Positions 7,667 through 16,551 of a stretch of 64,000 nt of DNA are shown here, piece by piece. Under the pieces are notes generated by a model. That model had not been told where the DNA came from and did not search any database. It worked only from the letters and a program-made list of their open reading frames with translations. The stretch spans positions 1 through 64,000 of the forward strand of contig JANSWW010000014.1 in the NCBI GenBank assembly GCA_024743275.1, in the 5' to 3' direction. A program made the translations under genes and the position numbers. Source of the DNA: Alphaproteobacteria bacterium (GTDB taxonomy: Bacteria > Pseudomonadota > Alphaproteobacteria > JANSWW01). Each line of letters opens with the position of its first letter. Within the stretch, counting starts at the first letter, position 1.

Positions 7667-8684
7667 GGGAGAGCTGATCCTCTACAGCACAGACGATGGC
7701 GCAGCCACAGTTGGCTTGCGCGCGGTCGATGGCACCGTGTGGCTCAGCCAGCGGGAGATTGCCGAGTTGTTCGACAAGGATGTGCGCACCGTCAACGAGC
7801 ATATCAAGAACCTTTTTGAAGAGGGTGAATGCGAGCCAGCGGCAACTATCCGGAAATTCCGGATAGTTCAAACCGAAGGTGCCCGGCAGGTCGAACGAGA
7901 GGTCGATACCTACAACCTCGATGTGATTCTCTCTGTTGGTTACCGGGTACGCAGCCCGCGCGGCACGCAGTTCCGGCGCTGGGCAACCACGGTCTTGAAG
8001 GACTATCTCGTCAAGGGATTTGCCATGGACGATGTCCGCCTGAAACAGGCGGAAGAGTGGGACTATTTCGACGAATGGCTTGCCCGCATCCGGGATATCC
8101 GCGCATCGGAAAAGCGCTTTTATCAGAAGGTGCGGGACCTCTATGCCACCGCCATTGATTACGACAAGTCGTCCGAGCAAGCCCAGGCCTTCTTCAAGAA
8201 GGTGCAAAACAAAATGCTCTGGGCCGTTACCGGCAAGACGGCAGCGGAACTGATCCAATCCCGCAGTGATTCAGATGCCCCCAATATGGGCCTGACCAGC
8301 TGGAAAGGCTCCATTGTCCGCAAAGGGGATGTGGGGACGGCCAAAAACTACCTAAAAGCCGACGAGGTTGAAGAGCTTAACCGTATCGTCGTTATGTATC
8401 TGGACTATGCCGAAGATCAGGCCAAGCGCCGCCGCGCCGTCACCATGGCCGAATGGGCCGACAAGCTTGATGCCTTCCTGTCTTTCAACGACCGCCAGGT
8501 GCTGACCCATGCGGGCCAGTTGCGTATGGACGTGGCCCAAAAACTCGCCGCCGAGCGCTACGAAGTTTTTGACGCTAACCGCGCCAAGGCCGAAGCCCTG
8601 GCAGCGGATGAAGCTGATATTGCCGAGCTGGAGGAATTCGAGAAAGCCGCCAAGGGGCGGAAGAAGGGGGGCGGTGATGCGTGA
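7659..8684 (+). CDS. rhuM: RhuM family protein
   Basis: The 341-residue protein matches the RhuM family, named after a Salmonella pathogenicity-island gene and of unknown biochemical role. The N-terminal part (VWLSQREIAELFDKDVRTVNEHIKNLFEEGE) looks like a winged-helix DNA-binding segment; GYRVRSPRGTQFRRWATTVLKDYL is the family hallmark. RhuM genes are often found inside type I restriction operons, as here between hsdM and hsdS. I chose the ATG at 7659 over the GTG at 7653. The C-terminus is lysine- and glycine-rich. Confidence 0.85.
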   Translation: MSKGELILYSTDDGAATVGLRAVDGTVWLSQREIAELFDKDVRTVNEHIKNLFEEGECEPAATIRKFRIVQTEGARQVEREVDTYNLDVILSVGYRVRSPRGTQFRRWATTVLKDYLVKGFAMDDVRLKQAEEWDYFDEWLARIRDIRASEKRFYQKVRDLYATAIDYDKSSEQAQAFFKKVQNKMLWAVTGKTAAELIQSRSDSDAPNMGLTSWKGSIVRKGDVGTAKNYLKADEVEELNRIVVMYLDYAEDQAKRRRAVTMAEWADKLDAFLSFNDRQVLTHAGQLRMDVAQKLAAERYEVFDANRAKAEALAADEADIAELEEFEKAAKGRKKGGGDA

Positions 8685-9813
8685 TGATCACACCCGTCGG
8701 TCGATTGGAGACCTTTGCGATTTCTTCAACGGCAACGGCTTCCGCCCGCCAGACTGGCGTCCATCAGGGCTGCCGATCATCCGGATCCAGAACCTGAATG
8801 GGTCGCAGAACTTCAACTACTTCGATGGGGAGCCGAAGCCCAAATGGATTGTCGAGCCGGGTGATCTGCTCTTCGCTTGGGCAGGGGTCAAAGGCGTTTC
8901 TTTCGGTCCCACGATCTGGCCCGGTCCTCGGGGAGTGCTGAATCAGCACATTTTCCGAGTCGTGCCCAAGAAGGGCGTGGACAAATACTGGCTCTACCTA
9001 GCATTACAGATCGCCACACGCCGGATCGAGTCCAACGCGCACGGGTTCAAGTCATCCCTTGTGCATGTTCATAAGGACGACATCACCAATCAGGTTGTTG
9101 ATCTCCCACCACTTCCCGAACAGCGCAAAATCGCCGAAATCCTGCGGACATGGGACGAGGCCATCGAGAAGCTGGATGCACTGCGGGCGGCGAAGGCGCA
9201 GCAGCTTGAGGGGTTCACAGCGCGCCTTATCCACAGGGCCCAGGCGGAGCCTCAGCACTTGCGCGAGCATATGAGCGAGGTTTCGGAGCGAAACAGAGGG
9301 CAGTGCGTCGATCGCGTCCTGAGCGTCACCAATTCCGCAGGGTTCGTCCTGGCAGAGGAACAGTTTGCGCACCGCGTGGCCTCAGCGGACATTTCAAACT
9401 ACAAGATCGTTCGGCAGGGGCAGTATGCCTACAATCCATCGCGCATCAATGTTGGCTCGATTGCCCGGCTTGATGATTGGCCGGAGGGCGCACTCAGCCC
9501 GATGTATGTCGTATTCGACTTGCGCGACACGCTCGATACGGACTTCTTCAGTCACTGGCTCCGGTCCGGAGAAGCGCGCAAGCGCATAGCACTTGCCGCC
9601 CAAGGTAGCGTACGTGACACGGTCAGCTTCGGAGACCTTGGGTCAATCCAACTGCCGATCCCACCGATTGAAGAACAGCGACGCATCGCCCGCGTACTCT
9701 CAGAAGCGAAGGAAGAGCTCTCACTTCTCGATAAAGAGGCCGAAGCCCTCACCCGCCAAAAACGCGGCCTGATGCAGAAGCTGCTCACCGGCGAATGGAG
9801 GGTGGCATGCTGA
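8677..9813 (+). CDS. hsdS: Type I restriction specificity subunit, full length
   Basis: The 378-residue HsdS decides the DNA target of the methylase and nuclease. It has two recognition domains, each followed by a conserved helical spacer: LPPLPEQRKIAEILRTWDEAIEKLDAL near residues 140-170, and IPPIEEQRRIARVLSEAKEELSLLDKEAEAL near 325-360, ending in the family signature QKRGLMQKLLTGEWRV. The ATG at 8677 overlaps the rhuM stop by 8 bases. This is the second specificity gene in the operon, so the methylase could be given two targets. Confidence 0.9.
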   Translation: MRDDHTRRSIGDLCDFFNGNGFRPPDWRPSGLPIIRIQNLNGSQNFNYFDGEPKPKWIVEPGDLLFAWAGVKGVSFGPTIWPGPRGVLNQHIFRVVPKKGVDKYWLYLALQIATRRIESNAHGFKSSLVHVHKDDITNQVVDLPPLPEQRKIAEILRTWDEAIEKLDALRAAKAQQLEGFTARLIHRAQAEPQHLREHMSEVSERNRGQCVDRVLSVTNSAGFVLAEEQFAHRVASADISNYKIVRQGQYAYNPSRINVGSIARLDDWPEGALSPMYVVFDLRDTLDTDFFSHWLRSGEARKRIALAAQGSVRDTVSFGDLGSIQLPIPPIEEQRRIARVLSEAKEELSLLDKEAEALTRQKRGLMQKLLTGEWRVAC

Positions 9814-10328
9814 ATTGGCTGGCAAAACTACTCCTCACCAGTACGGCTATTGCGCCGGTGCTGCTGACTTACGCTTGGGTAGCTTATCAGGCTGGAGAAA
9901 GTAAGCAGGCCGCCACATTACTGGGGGTGTGCATCGTGCTGATACTGGTTTGCCTTGGCCTGCTCCGCTATGCGAAGGCGAACCTAGAACGGATGAATTT
10001 TTCTGCGACAACGGTGGAAGCGGCAGACCGCGAGAATATGGGCTTTTTGCTTCTGTATCTGTTGCCGTTATTCACGGCCCAGTTTTCGACCTTGAACTGG
10101 CAAGTCTGGGTTCCTGCGATTGTTATCTTCGCAGGGGTCGTGGCTACAGGCTACAGCTATCATTTCAATCCGCTGCTTGGGCTCTTGGGATGGCACTTCT
10201 ACAAGGTCAGCACCAAAGAAGGTGTGACCTATGTACTCATCACCAAAAAGCAGCTTCGTAACGCAACCGAGGCGATAGAGGTCGGACAGCTTACCGAATA
10301 CATCGTCATAGATGTAGGAGGGCGCTAA
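9807..10328 (+). CDS. kwaA: Kiwa-like membrane protein KwaA
   Basis: The 173-residue protein has four membrane helices (about 8-27, 36-54, 77-95 and 99-117) and a cytoplasmic tail containing NPLLGLLGWHFYKVSTKEGVTYVLI, which recalls KwaA of the Kiwa antiphage system. In Kiwa, KwaA is the membrane sensor and KwaB the DNA-binding effector. The next gene looks like KwaB, which supports the call. The ATG at 9807 overlaps the hsdS end; an ATG at 9795 in the same frame adds four residues. Family assignment is from pattern recognition and should be tested by profile search. Confidence 0.65.
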   Translation: MLNWLAKLLLTSTAIAPVLLTYAWVAYQAGESKQAATLLGVCIVLILVCLGLLRYAKANLERMNFSATTVEAADRENMGFLLLYLLPLFTAQFSTLNWQVWVPAIVIFAGVVATGYSYHFNPLLGLLGWHFYKVSTKEGVTYVLITKKQLRNATEAIEVGQLTEYIVIDVGGR

Positions 10329-10330
10329 AT

Positions 10331-11200
10331 ATGCCACAGAATCTTTTTGCCGCTTGTCGGGATAATAATGGACAGCTCATTGCCAAGCGCGTGCGCCTAG
10401 ATAGTACGGTGCAACAGCAGGTCGAGACCATTTTCAGAGATCAGGAAGCATCCTTCAGGGCCGGTGTCACAAGCGAAGTTGCCTTTGATGGGGCCTGGAA
10501 CCCTGATGAAGACGAGTTCTTGACCATCGATATCCCAGCCGAAGCTGCTGTTTTTGTCGATACGATCAATGTCAACGCTGTTGCCATTCCCGATATTAAC
10601 ACCGCTGCATTTGCGGATGAGGGTATCAAGGCGCTTTTTACCGGCAACACAGTCAATGGCGTGACAAAAGTTGTGGTGCAGCGTTTCACATCTCAACAGA
10701 TGCTGGAGCGCAAATTTGCGTTGCTACAGCACGGTAACGCATTTCGCAGACTGTCCGACCCTGCATTTTCTCTCGACACATCGCTGACCTGTATCGTTGA
10801 GGGTGGAAAGATCAAGTTCAAGAGCCAGGCCAAGCTGCGTTCGATTATCAATATGCAGGATATCTACCGTGCCGCAACAGACCAGGAAGTCCAGACATTT
10901 GCTGGCCATTCGAGTCTGGAAGTTGCTGACGTAGCTGCGTTTGTTGATGTCACAAATCAGACTACACGGAAGTTAATACATGCGGTTGCCAAGAATGGCA
11001 CGCTCGACACGTATACCCCTGCCGCAATTCAGGCGGCGGCTCAGGCAACAGGGCTTGGTATCGACGTGCAGAACGGCAAAATCGTTGTGCCTTCTGACCA
11101 TGGGGAAATCAAAGCTCTGTTGCAGTTCCTGAACGAGAGTCGGTATACCGGCCCGCTCTCTGGCCAGCCTTTTGTAGCAAATTCCCAGAGGCCGGTATGA
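10331..11200 (+). CDS. kwaB: Kiwa-like KwaB (DUF4868) protein
   Basis: The 289-residue soluble protein has a beta-rich N-terminal half and a C-terminal half with the DUF4868/KwaB-like pattern of a short strand pair (LTCIVEGGKIKFKSQAKLRS) followed by a helix (MQDIYRAATDQEVQTFAGH). KwaB proteins are usually about 300 residues. It lies 2 bases after the KwaA-like gene, and its stop overlaps the hsdR start (ATGA). The fused position inside the restriction operon suggests co-expression. An unrelated DUF is possible, so confidence is moderate. Confidence 0.6.
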   Translation: MPQNLFAACRDNNGQLIAKRVRLDSTVQQQVETIFRDQEASFRAGVTSEVAFDGAWNPDEDEFLTIDIPAEAAVFVDTINVNAVAIPDINTAAFADEGIKALFTGNTVNGVTKVVVQRFTSQQMLERKFALLQHGNAFRRLSDPAFSLDTSLTCIVEGGKIKFKSQAKLRSIINMQDIYRAATDQEVQTFAGHSSLEVADVAAFVDVTNQTTRKLIHAVAKNGTLDTYTPAAIQAAAQATGLGIDVQNGKIVVPSDHGEIKALLQFLNESRYTGPLSGQPFVANSQRPV

Positions 11201-14200
11201 GCGTTCAAGGCACCCAAATAGGCTTCAACGCCGCCGAAAAACATCAGTCCCAAATTCCGGCACTCCAAATGCTGGTCGCGCTGGGCTTCAAGCCGCTATC
11301 GCAGGGGGATGCCTTGGCGCAGCGAGGCGGTCGCTTGCGCAATGTCACGCTCGATGATGTGCTTGCTGAACAGTTATTGAAGATCAACAGTTTTACCCAT
11401 CGGGGGAAAGAGTACCCGTTCGACCTGGCCGATGCCCATGAGGCGATGCGGCGCTTAAAGCCGACGCCTGACCGGATGAAGGGGCTGAAAGGCACCAATC
11501 AGGATATCTATGACACGCTTGTCTTGGGCACGACCATCACCAAGACCATTGATGGGGATTCCAAGAGCTATTCCTTCCGCTTCATCGACTGGGATAATCC
11601 CCAGAACAACGCCTTTCATGTAACGGCGGAGCTGTCCGTCGAGCGCACGGCCAGCACCCAGACAAAGCGTTGCGATATCGTCGCCTATGTGAACGGTATC
11701 CCCTTTGTGGTGATTGAGAACAAGCGACCAACCGAAAGCCTGAAAAAGGCAGGAAGCCAGCTGATTGGCTACCAGAACGAAGACAATATTTCGCAGCTGT
11801 TCCATTTCTCTCAGCTGCTGTTGACTATGAATCGGATCGAGGCGCGCTACGCCACCGTCGGCACGCCCCAGAAGTTTTGGCAGACATGGCGGGACGAAGA
11901 AGACACGGACGAGGCGATTGCGCCCGTTGCCAACAGGCCTTTAACCGAAGCGGAGAAAGATGCCGTCTTCTCCGGCGATTTTGCAGGGGCGCGCGCTTAT
12001 TTTGAGGCCATGACGGCGGAAGGGGAACGGGCTGTCACCGCACAGGATCGCACCCTCTTTGCGCTTTGCAGGCCGGAACGGCTCCTCGACCTGGTGCGCC
12101 GATTTACCGTGTTCGATGGCGGAGTGCGCAAGGTTGCCCGCCACCAGCAATTCTTTGGTATTCGAACCGCCGTTGAACGGGTCAAGCAACGCGACATCAA
12201 CGGTATCCGCAAGGGTGGGGTGATCTGGCACACGCAAGGGTCGGGCAAGTCGCTGACCATGGTCATGCTGGGCCGGTCCCTGGCGCTGGATAAGGATATT
12301 ATCAATCCACGCATTATTATTGTCACAGATCGCGATGACCTCGATAAGCAGATCAAGGGCACGTTCAAATCCTGCGAGCTTGAGCCTGTTCGGGCGACTA
12401 GCGGTACCCACTTGCTGGAGCTAATCCGCAACAAGGCGGCTCTGGTTACGACCATCATCAACAAATTCGATACCGCGACCCGTGGCAGTGATGCGGCTGA
12501 TGAGGATGCGAATGTCTTCATTCTTGTTGATGAAAGCCACCGCACCCAAACTGGTCGATATGGCGGGCACAGCCAATTCGCTATGAAGATGCGGCGCATT
12601 CTGCCCAAGGCCTGTTATCTTGGGTTTACCGGCACGCCGCTTCTCAAAAAGGAAAAGAACACGCTGTCCACCTTCGGGGGGCTGATCCACAAATACGCCA
12701 TTGACGAGGCGGTTGCGGATGGTGCTGTGGTTCCGCTTCTCTATGAGGGGCGGCTGGTTGAACAACAGGTCTCGGGCGGGGTCATCGATAGCTGGTTTGA
12801 CAAGATCAGCGAAGGGCTGAACGCCAGCCAGAAGGCCGACCTTAAGGCCAAATTCTCCCGCATGGATGCGCTCGCCAAGACCAGCCAGGCCATACGGGCC
12901 AAGGCCTTTGATATTTCTGAGCATTATCGCCAGCACTGGCAGGGGACCGGGTTCAAGGCGCAATTGGTTGCACCGTCAAAAGCGGCGGCGGTTCGATTCA
13001 AAGAAATGCTTGATGAAATCGGTCATGTTACCAGCGCAATTGTGATCTCGCCGCCCGATGATAACGAGGGGAATGAGGAAGTAGACAAAGAGTCCAAGGA
13101 CCTGGTGCGGGCCTTTTGGACAAAGATGATGGCGCAGTACAAGACCGAAGATGAGTACAATCGCCAGATTATTGATGCGTTCAAAGGTTCCGGCGACCCG
13201 GAAATCCTGATCGTTGTTTCCAAGCTCCTGACCGGGTTTGATGCGCCCAGGAACACGGTGCTTTACGTCTGCAAGTCACTGCGTGAACACAACCTTCTTC
13301 AGGCGATTGCCCGCGTGAACCGCCTCTATGAGGGGGATGGGGCGGAGAAGCAGTTCGGCTTTATCATCGACTATGAGGGTCTCTTGGGGGAGCTGGACAA
13401 GGCTCTGACCACCTACAGCGCATTTGAAGGGTATGAGGCGTCTGATCTGGTTGGCACTGTCCATGATGTGCGTGCCGAAATTGCGAAACTGCCCCAGCTG
13501 CACAATCAGCTTTGGGACCTGTTCAAATCCGTCAAAAACAAAAAGGATATGGAGCAGTTCGAGCAGTTCTTGGCCGATGAGGCTATTCGGCACGAGTTCT
13601 ATGAGCGGCTTCGGGCTTTCAGCCGTTGCCTGCATATCTCATTGTCGTCTGACAAGCTGCTTGATGTTTTTGACGAGGCCAAAATTGATGCGATGAAGCG
13701 GGACTGGAAGCAGTTTTCGGAGCTGCGGAGGGCCGTGCAGCTGCGTTATCAGGAAACGGTCGATGTCAAAGAATTCGAGCCGAAAATTCAAAAGCTGCTG
13801 GATGACCATGTCGTTGCCATGCCCGCCGAGACCATTATTGAGATGGTCAATATCAATGATCCCGACGCGCTGAATGCGGTTGTCGAGGAAAGTGGCGTAT
13901 CAACGGCGTCAAAGGCCGACCGTATCGCAAGCGCAACGCGCCGCACCATTACCGAGAAAATGGAAGAAGACCCCAGTTTCTATCAACGCTTCTCGGAGAT
14001 GCTGGCGGAGACGATCAGGGATTATCGCGAAAAGCGGATATCGGAGCGTGAGTATCTGAACAACGTCATTGACCTGGCGAGTAAGGTTGCCCGGAAGGAC
14101 CATGGCCGCGCGATACCAGATGCTATCAAGGGCAACGATGACGGACAGGCGTTTTTTGGCGTGCTCGAAGGGGTGTTGAAAAAGGTCGGGGGAGAAGACT

Positions 14201-14433
14201 TGGCTGCCGACGATGTGGCAGAAATATCCTTGGCAATCATCGAGTTGATAAAGGCGCACCACATCGTTGATGTCTGGTCCAACGATATCGCGCAAAATAA
14301 CATGCGAAACGCTATTGATGATTATTTCTTCGATACGTTGCGTGATGAAAAAGGCATCGACCTGCCGGTGGAAGTGCTGGATGACCTTGAGCAAAAGGTC
14401 ATGGACCTTGCCCGAGCGAGGTTCCCAGGATGA
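11197..14433 (+). CDS. hsdR: Type I restriction endonuclease motor subunit
   Basis: The 1078-residue HsdR translocates and cuts unmodified DNA. The N-terminal nuclease has Asp160 and E174-N-K176 of the PD-(D/E)xK motif (RCDIVAYVNGIPFVVIENK). The superfamily 2 helicase has Walker A TQGSGKS at 346-352, Walker B DESH at 445-448, a FTGTPLL motif III region and an AIARVNRLYEG motif VI region. The C-terminal half is helical. All key residues are present and length is normal, so the restriction system looks active. Confidence 0.95.
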   Translation: MSVQGTQIGFNAAEKHQSQIPALQMLVALGFKPLSQGDALAQRGGRLRNVTLDDVLAEQLLKINSFTHRGKEYPFDLADAHEAMRRLKPTPDRMKGLKGTNQDIYDTLVLGTTITKTIDGDSKSYSFRFIDWDNPQNNAFHVTAELSVERTASTQTKRCDIVAYVNGIPFVVIENKRPTESLKKAGSQLIGYQNEDNISQLFHFSQLLLTMNRIEARYATVGTPQKFWQTWRDEEDTDEAIAPVANRPLTEAEKDAVFSGDFAGARAYFEAMTAEGERAVTAQDRTLFALCRPERLLDLVRRFTVFDGGVRKVARHQQFFGIRTAVERVKQRDINGIRKGGVIWHTQGSGKSLTMVMLGRSLALDKDIINPRIIIVTDRDDLDKQIKGTFKSCELEPVRATSGTHLLELIRNKAALVTTIINKFDTATRGSDAADEDANVFILVDESHRTQTGRYGGHSQFAMKMRRILPKACYLGFTGTPLLKKEKNTLSTFGGLIHKYAIDEAVADGAVVPLLYEGRLVEQQVSGGVIDSWFDKISEGLNASQKADLKAKFSRMDALAKTSQAIRAKAFDISEHYRQHWQGTGFKAQLVAPSKAAAVRFKEMLDEIGHVTSAIVISPPDDNEGNEEVDKESKDLVRAFWTKMMAQYKTEDEYNRQIIDAFKGSGDPEILIVVSKLLTGFDAPRNTVLYVCKSLREHNLLQAIARVNRLYEGDGAEKQFGFIIDYEGLLGELDKALTTYSAFEGYEASDLVGTVHDVRAEIAKLPQLHNQLWDLFKSVKNKKDMEQFEQFLADEAIRHEFYERLRAFSRCLHISLSSDKLLDVFDEAKIDAMKRDWKQFSELRRAVQLRYQETVDVKEFEPKIQKLLDDHVVAMPAETIIEMVNINDPDALNAVVEESGVSTASKADRIASATRRTITEKMEEDPSFYQRFSEMLAETIRDYREKRISEREYLNNVIDLASKVARKDHGRAIPDAIKGNDDGQAFFGVLEGVLKKVGGEDLAADDVAEISLAIIELIKAHHIVDVWSNDIAQNNMRNAIDDYFFDTLRDEKGIDLPVEVLDDLEQKVMDLARARFPG

Positions 14434-15146
14434 GCCGGGAGGCTGGGTGCATAAAGTACGGTCAGCACCTGATTGAGTTTGATGTCGTGCGGCGAGAGCG
14501 CTCGACCTTGCAGATATCGGTTGATCCGGATGCCAGTGTTGAGGTGGTTGCTCCGATTGGCGCGAGCTTGGACGCTATCTGCGAAAAGGTTAGAAAGAGG
14601 GCGGCCTGGGTCAGACGGCAACAGCGATACTTCATTCAGTTCCTTCCACGCACTCCAGAACGTCAATTCGTCTCGGGCGAGACGCATCTTTATCTTGGTC
14701 GGCAATATCGTCTGAATGTGCTTCATCATAGCGAGGCGTTTGTCCGCATGTCGCGCGGCTACATCCATGTGCATAGTCACCGCCCTGATGATGTTGAGCT
14801 CACCCGCAAACTGGTGGAGCAGTGGTACAGGGAGCGTGCGCTGGTAAAGCTCAGTGAACGGCTGGAGGTAAATCTGCTGCGGTTCCCAGTCCCGGAGGCG
14901 TACCGCCCCAAAGCAATGGTTGTTCGTCATTTAAGCCAGCGATGGGGGTCGATGTCTCCCGGCTCTAGGCTCTTGCTAAACCGTCGTCTGATCGAAGCGC
15001 CAGTGGATGCCGTTGATTATGTTATCACGCACGAACTTTGCCACATCTCCGAGCCCAATCATGGCCCGAGGTTCTTTAGCCTACTTGATCGCGTCATGCC
15101 GGACTGGCGGAAGAGAAAAGACAGGCTTGAGAAGGTCATGGCTTAA
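14430..15146 (+). CDS. YgjP-like (DUF45) metallopeptidase-fold protein
   Basis: The 238-residue protein carries the zinc motif HELCHISEPNHGPRF near residues 200-215, where the two histidines and the glutamate of HExxH and a downstream histidine can be seen. An RWGSMS block precedes it, typical of YgjP/DUF45 proteins. These genes are regularly the last gene of type I restriction operons, after hsdR, as here (ATGA overlap). A substrate is not known. Confidence 0.85.
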   Translation: MSREAGCIKYGQHLIEFDVVRRERSTLQISVDPDASVEVVAPIGASLDAICEKVRKRAAWVRRQQRYFIQFLPRTPERQFVSGETHLYLGRQYRLNVLHHSEAFVRMSRGYIHVHSHRPDDVELTRKLVEQWYRERALVKLSERLEVNLLRFPVPEAYRPKAMVVRHLSQRWGSMSPGSRLLLNRRLIEAPVDAVDYVITHELCHISEPNHGPRFFSLLDRVMPDWRKRKDRLEKVMA

Positions 15147-15175
15147 GCGGTGAATACTCAGTGATGCAAGTTGTA

Positions 15176-15343
15176 TCAGCTGTTGGTTTCTTTAACTTCT
15201 GTCGGCACCTGTTTTTGTTGGGCCTCGCCTTCGGTGTTCTCGGCAAGGTGATTTCCCTTAATAAGCTCTTTTGAGCGGCCCTCAATCTTTGCGCGGCGAG
15301 CGTGTGAAAGTCTGTTCATGATAGACTTAAGTGTTTGCGCCAT
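15176..15343 (-). CDS. Small CsbD-like protein downstream of the RES toxin
   Basis: This 55-residue open frame starts inside the last codons of the RES gene (ATG at 15343, 17-base overlap) and reads MAQTLKSIMNRLSHARRAKI followed by EGRSKELIKGNHLAENTEGE. The KIEGRSKELxKGNxLAENxEGEAQQ pattern resembles one half of CsbD-type stress proteins. The tight overlap argues for co-translation in a three-gene operon. It may be a spurious frame, but the helical, charged composition is protein-like. Confidence 0.5.
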   Translation of the reverse strand: MAQTLKSIMNRLSHARRAKIEGRSKELIKGNHLAENTEGEAQQKQVPTEVKETNS

Positions 15344-16022
15344 TGTCGAACTCTTTCTTTTCATAAAAGTTTGATATCTGGCTGCCGTCCCAGACGTAGC
15401 ACAGATGACGTTCTTGCCTGCCGTTCGACAACAGACGAGGGCGGAACACAGCAACGCATTCACCGCCTTCCTGTCGGACGCTGTCATAGGCGATGCCATT
15501 GGAGCCTTCTTTGCGAAGCGTCTTCGCCAGATGCTGACCAGCGGCGTAGTTGTCGTTGTGGTAGACAAGGGGTTGGTCGGGCTTCTGGCCTCTCAGGTCG
15601 TGCAGATCGCCGTCGAGGTCGGTCACATAGACTCTCATATCGAGTTCCATGTGCTCTTGCTTTGTCGCTCGCATGAAGCGTTCACGATGATGTCTGGTTT
15701 CGGCGATAGCCGTTTCCAGATCATTGGCGGCGTAGAACACGCCGTAGGTGCCGTCGGAGAACCTGCTTCCCTCGGGATTGAGGTGGGTAAAGGCCGCCAT
15801 GATGATGCTGGTGCCTGGCCCACTGATGCGCTCTTCCGGCGGGACAAGGCTGATCTCGCCGACTTCGTCACGCAGTCTCGGATTGGTCAGGGATTCCAGT
15901 TCGAAGATGGCTTCCAGGTCGTCCGGCTCTGTCACGCGCTCGAAGAGCGCAATCGGCGGAAACCGGCTGGGGATGATCCGCCAGCATGGTTTCCACGCGA
16001 TATGAGTGACAGCAACCGTCAT
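15327..16022 (-). CDS. RES domain toxin
   Basis: The 231-residue protein is a RES-family toxin. Members degrade NAD+ and stop growth when free of their antitoxin. The characteristic residues are visible: Arg and Ser in GSRFSDGTYGVFYAANDLETAIAE, the Glu of AIAETRHHRERF, and a late Ser in IAYDSVRQEGGECVAVFRPR. It follows the Xre/DUF2384 antitoxin with a 4-base overlap, the standard antitoxin-first order. Length (about 150-240 in the family) is normal. Confidence 0.9.
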   Translation of the reverse strand: MTVAVTHIAWKPCWRIIPSRFPPIALFERVTEPDDLEAIFELESLTNPRLRDEVGEISLVPPEERISGPGTSIIMAAFTHLNPEGSRFSDGTYGVFYAANDLETAIAETRHHRERFMRATKQEHMELDMRVYVTDLDGDLHDLRGQKPDQPLVYHNDNYAAGQHLAKTLRKEGSNGIAYDSVRQEGGECVAVFRPRLLSNGRQERHLCYVWDGSQISNFYEKKEFDNGANT

Positions 16023-16423
16023 GCCCAGCCGCCTCTCTGTGCGTCGAGGTACTGTCTGACCACAAACAGGTCAGCAACCTGACCGGACAGCATCCTGTCG
16101 AGGGCCGATTGACCGGCAAAGACCGGGGCTTCGTTCGGGCGCTTTACCCATTCATCGGCCGCCTTTTCATTCGGCAGCAGAATTTGCAGCGCCTTGTAGA
16201 CCCCGAGAATGTAGGAGATGCGCTCTAGCGTGTCCTTTGGCAGTGCAGTGTTCTGGTCCTTCTTCCACTTGAAGAAGGTAGACCTTGCGGTCACTCCAAG
16301 CAGAGTCATTTGCTCGTCAACGTCAAGCTGCCAGAGATCCGCTATGCGGAAGAACGTGCGTAATGCCGGACCCGATAGGCCCTTACGATCAATCACTTTA
16401 GATGGCCGTTGTCGCGCAGACAT
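16019..16423 (-). CDS. Xre/MbcA/ParS-type antitoxin (DUF2384)
   Basis: The 134-residue protein has an N-terminal helix-turn-helix part (GVTARSTFFKWKKDQ) and the C-terminal toxin-binding region (AADEWVKRPNEAPVFAGQSALDRMLSGQVADLFVVRQYLDAQRGGWA) typical of Xre antitoxins of RES toxins. Such proteins neutralise the toxin and repress their own promoter. The start has a GGAG site. A 16-base palindrome lies 36 to 51 bases upstream. Confidence 0.9.
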   Translation of the reverse strand: MSARQRPSKVIDRKGLSGPALRTFFRIADLWQLDVDEQMTLLGVTARSTFFKWKKDQNTALPKDTLERISYILGVYKALQILLPNEKAADEWVKRPNEAPVFAGQSALDRMLSGQVADLFVVRQYLDAQRGGWA

Positions 16424-16458
16424 GATAAAACTCCAAAAATAGCTCTCAATAACAATAT

Positions 16459-16474
16459 AGTCTATATATGGACT
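16459..16474 (-). promoter_or_regulatory. Probable Xre autoregulatory operator
   Basis: AGTCTATATATGGACT is a near-perfect 16-base palindrome (one mismatched pair) lying between a TTGCAA and a TATTGT on the minus strand, 36 bases before the antitoxin start. Binding by the antitoxin here would block the promoter. Inference from position. Confidence 0.5.
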
Positions 16475-16504
16475 TTTGCAAGGGGTGGGTTGTCAAACTG
16501 AAAG

Positions 16505-16530
16505 AAGCCCCGCCATCGCTGACGGGGCTT
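16505..16530 (-). terminator. Terminator after the excisionase-like gene
   Basis: AAGCCCCG (16505-16512) pairs with CGGGGCTT (16523-16530). Read on the minus strand the hairpin is followed by CTTTC. It lies 22 bases beyond the stop of the minus-strand gene at 16552. Confidence 0.6.
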
Positions 16531-16551
16531 CGGTCTTAGATAGGGGCCGTG

